From Terrabacter sp. Root181 (GTDB lineage Bacteria; Actinomycetota; Actinomycetes; Actinomycetales; Dermatophilaceae), in assembly GCF_001428505.1 (NCBI RefSeq), contig NZ_LMHU01000011.1, positions 19,742-83,741 of the forward strand: 64,000 nt of DNA, read 5' to 3'. The position numbers and the translations under genes were made by a program. Positions 61,892 through 64,000 of the stretch are shown in pieces; the stretch's first letter is position 1, and each line of letters starts with the position of its first letter. The notes under the pieces were generated by a model. That model had not been told where the DNA came from, made no database searches, and worked only from the letters and a program-made list of their open reading frames with translations.

Positions 61892-63193
61892 TCAGGCCGC
61901 TTGGGCCGGCAGCACGAGCAGGGTTCCGTCGCTGTGCTTCTCGATCTCGATCACCACCTCCGACGTGGGCGACACCGGGCCAACCCCATTCCCGAGGGCT
62001 CGAAGCCGGTAGGACGCCTCCAGCAACTCGTCGACCTGTCCTCGGCTCATGAACGTGTCGAAGAGCCCCTTCGGTGCCTGCAATTCCAAGGTCGAAAGCC
62101 GTAGCAGGACGGTACTGATTCGCGCTTCCAGCTCGTCGATCCGCTGCTGGTCGACCTTCAGGCTGCGAGCGAAGTGTTCGAACGGGTTGTTCAGGTCGCT
62201 CTGTCCGGCCTCGACCGCCTGCAAGACGACCACTCGGCGCTTCAGCGCAATGGCAAGGGCCGCCAGTTCGACGTGTGTCCGGAATTCGCCGCCGTCTTGG
62301 CCGATTCCTGGGAATGCGTCCTCTAGGTCTTCGACCCAGACGCGGCTGCCGCCGAAGGCGTCGAGGGCGACTTCCCACTTCCGCAGCCGACGGCCGGCAT
62401 TCTCCGCCGCGGTACTGATCGCGTGTACGGCTGAGTCCAGGCCGAGGGATGCCCCGATCCTGCCCCGGTCCAGCAGGAGCGCGGTGGCCTTGTCGATGGC
62501 GTCGCGACAGCCGTCCAGTTCGCTGCGTTCGTGGTCCAACTTGTCGCTGTGCAACTTCTCCAACAGCTCCGCGATGTGCTCGATCGCCGCCTGTCTTTGA
62601 CGGTCGGCATGTGCACTCACGCCTACTGCGATCGCCATGAGAACGAGCGGCGCGGCGACAGTCAATGCAGTCCCGGCGGCGGCAGTACCTACGACTGTGC
62701 CTGCGGCTCCGGCGGCGGCTGTCTGTACCGGCACGAAAGTCGCCTTGGCCGACACGATGTTGGTTGCGCTACCGACCAGATCGCCGTACACACCGTTGGC
62801 GACCGCTTTGGAGGCCATCGGCTTCACAAGGCCGCGGCCTACCTGCGCTGCAACTTTCGCGGGGACCACCATCCGGTAGAGGACCTCAGCCGAGTCTGCG
62901 ACCGTCGCGACCGCGGAGACGTTCGTCGCGTTCGCTGTAACCAGACGCGACAACTCCTGCGCGAGCGGGCTCATAGCGTCCAGCGGCAGTCCCGCCGTGC
63001 GCTCACGCCTCTTCGGGAGGGGATGTGCCTCCAAGGTGACCAGTGGCGCCGTCGCAAAGGCTGCAAGCGCTGAGCGGAGCTCCGCCAAGCGTCCCGGGGT
63101 GAGCGCGCCGTCGGCGGAGACCGCCGGAACGCTCGCGGTGTCGGCCGTGGACAGCGTCCAAAACGGCACGACCGTGGTGTCTTCGTCGCTCAT
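61892..63193 (-). CDS. Uncharacterised protein with hydrophobic Ala/Gly core and coiled coils
   Basis: The protein has 433 residues; GGGAGA stands before the ATG. Residues 157-194 form an Ala/Gly-rich hydrophobic stretch (AAAGAAGTVVGTAAAGTALT, then VAAPLVLMAIAVGVSA), followed by a charged helix at about 197-240 (IEHIAELLEKLHSDKLDHER). The C-terminal part is also helical (FARSLKVDQQRIDELEARIS). The plan, helical bundle with a hairpin-like hydrophobic core, is shared by some membrane-active toxins and by several unrelated membrane-associated proteins, so I assign no function. It lies alone, with no coupled neighbour. Confidence 0.65.
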   Translation of the reverse strand: MSDEDTTVVPFWTLSTADTASVPAVSADGALTPGRLAELRSALAAFATAPLVTLEAHPLPKRRERTAGLPLDAMSPLAQELSRLVTANATNVSAVATVADSAEVLYRMVVPAKVAAQVGRGLVKPMASKAVANGVYGDLVGSATNIVSAKATFVPVQTAAAGAAGTVVGTAAAGTALTVAAPLVLMAIAVGVSAHADRQRQAAIEHIAELLEKLHSDKLDHERSELDGCRDAIDKATALLLDRGRIGASLGLDSAVHAISTAAENAGRRLRKWEVALDAFGGSRVWVEDLEDAFPGIGQDGGEFRTHVELAALAIALKRRVVVLQAVEAGQSDLNNPFEHFARSLKVDQQRIDELEARISTVLLRLSTLELQAPKGLFDTFMSRGQVDELLEASYRLRALGNGVGPVSPTSEVVIEIEKHSDGTLLVLPAQAA

Positions 63194-63436
63194 GGATCTC
63201 CCTTGGTGAGGTTCCGGATGCTAACGGCCCATGGCGACACACTTACCCCCGGCCCGCTCGAAGAGGCGCATCCCCGACGTGAAACGTCCGCCCCCACCGC
63301 AGGCAGCCATGGCGAGGCGGCGCTTGACGTGGGAAGGGAGACCTCGAGACTGGTCGGCTCGCGGTGAAAGGACGCAACCACTTGGCGGTGGGTGCGGGAT
63401 GTCGGACATCGCTGTCGTGAGGGCGGCGGCGTCGGC

Positions 63437-63943
63437 CTATCGCACCATGCGTATCTCGACCAGCCCGTCGAGATCTGGGTCGACCTGCTCGGTCCCGTCG
63501 GCTGTGAATCCGTTCTTCTCGTAGAACCGTCGAGCCCGCGCGTTGTCCTTGGCCACCCACAGTTGTGCAGGCCGCTCGCCGAGAGCCTGGTCAAGGAGAG
63601 CTTGACCGACACCGTGGCCGTAGTAGTTGGACAGCACGTAGAGCGCGTACAGCTGCTCGTCGCGCTCTGGCGGGTGCCCTCGGTGGTCGGCGGCCGGACC
63701 GTGCGCGACGAACCCCACGATTCGGCCGTCGCGCCGGGCGACACGGACCCGCTCCCCGGCATCCTCCTCTGAGAGCAGACCCGACCACATCACCTGCCGA
63801 CTTTCGCGCGCGGCGTCATCGTAGAAATGCTCTGGGAGCAGCTCTCTGTAGGCTTCCCGCCACGCCTGAACGTGGACCGAGGCCAGTTCCTCAGCGTCAG
63901 CGAGGTGCGGCACCACCACCTCAAAGTCTGTCGACACGGCCAC
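63437..63943 (-). CDS. GNAT-family N-acetyltransferase
   Basis: The protein has 168 residues from a GTG at 63943. The GNAT fold is clear: VVVPHLADAEELASVHVQAW at the start, VRVARRDGRIVGFVAHGPAA, LYALYVLSNYYGHGVGQALL (motif A, with the acetyl-CoA-binding GxGxG/A-like YYGHGVGQAL), and LWVAKDNARARRFYEKNGF near the end. It transfers an acetyl group from acetyl-CoA to an amine; the substrate (antibiotic, protein N-terminus, other) is unknown. It is probably ordinary chromosomal DNA and marks the right end of the accessory region. Confidence 0.9.
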   Translation of the reverse strand: MAVSTDFEVVVPHLADAEELASVHVQAWREAYRELLPEHFYDDAARESRQVMWSGLLSEEDAGERVRVARRDGRIVGFVAHGPAADHRGHPPERDEQLYALYVLSNYYGHGVGQALLDQALGERPAQLWVAKDNARARRFYEKNGFTADGTEQVDPDLDGLVEIRMVR

Positions 63944-64000
63944 TCACATCCTCACCGGAGACCCACGAGATGCGTCGCTCCGACAGCGAAGAACACTATC

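Noticed and set aside
63221..63409. Small minus-strand frame between the last two genes
   Set aside because: Its composition (Gly-, Arg- and Ser-rich) and lack of a ribosome binding site do not support a gene.

Overview
The window is high-GC actinobacterial DNA: GTG starts are common, genes overlap by 4 or 8 nt, and the families seen (SCO6880, DUF6112, MobF relaxase, SARP/BTAD regulators) are actinobacterial. A member of the Micrococcales is a reasonable guess, but no rRNA or housekeeping marker fixes the genus. The left edge is the end of a chromosomal RpiB-type sugar isomerase gene. Everything after it is accessory DNA.

Region 1 (850-14897) is part of a conjugative element. A minus-strand operon encodes a cell-wall hydrolase, a small membrane protein (DUF6112), a TcpC/VirB8-like anchor, a TrbL/VirB6-like channel protein, an SCO6880 protein and a VirB4 ATPase. 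Cargo and regulatory genes follow, then a plus-strand MobF relaxase-helicase. Two perfect actinobacterial DnaA boxes lie in the gap at 8.83-8.86 kb. No integrase or coupling protein is in view.

Region 2 (15354-16462) is wreckage: a frameshifted SpvB/RHS-type N-terminus cut by IS110 and IS3 fragments. Region 3 (16719-24169) is a compact five-gene minus-strand operon in which every junction overlaps: active caspase with a C-terminal helical adaptor domain, inactive-STAND (iSTAND) protein with a matching adaptor domain, MoxR AAA+ ATPase, VWA/CoxE protein, and an 805-residue caspase-like protein that lacks the expected catalytic cysteine. A zinc-ribbon gene and a three-helix membrane protein gene diverge from it. 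This matches the MoxR-VWA and EAD/iSTAND conflict systems predicted by comparative genomics, probably a defence or programmed-death device. Region 4 (24210-26420) is a second graveyard (IS1634 remnant, PKD-domain fragment) plus an IS481-type element with intact ends, CTAG target duplication and a frameshifted transposase.

Region 5 (27332-60505) is an almost complete extracellular contractile injection system (eCIS, PVC/Afp type). Two SARP regulators flank a cysteine-rich acidic protein. A long, translationally coupled plus-strand operon then encodes the DUF4255 terminator, two sheaths, two tube proteins, LysM baseplate protein, small baseplate protein, split spike (gpD + gpV), a cysteine-rich protein with a hydrophobic stretch, gp25, gpJ, a beta-propeller-fused tail protein I, an uncharacterised protein, AAA+ ATPase, two related fibre-like proteins, a DUF4157 (eCIS core) effector carrying an HNH-like nuclease motif, and a TPR protein. 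I recognise no tape measure or PAAR gene. Direct heptamers with an 11-bp period stand before the second SARP gene and before the first structural gene, which suggests SARP control of the operon.

The right end (60506-63943) has about 1.4 kb without a recognisable gene, an uncharacterised protein with a hydrophobic core, and a GNAT acetyltransferase.
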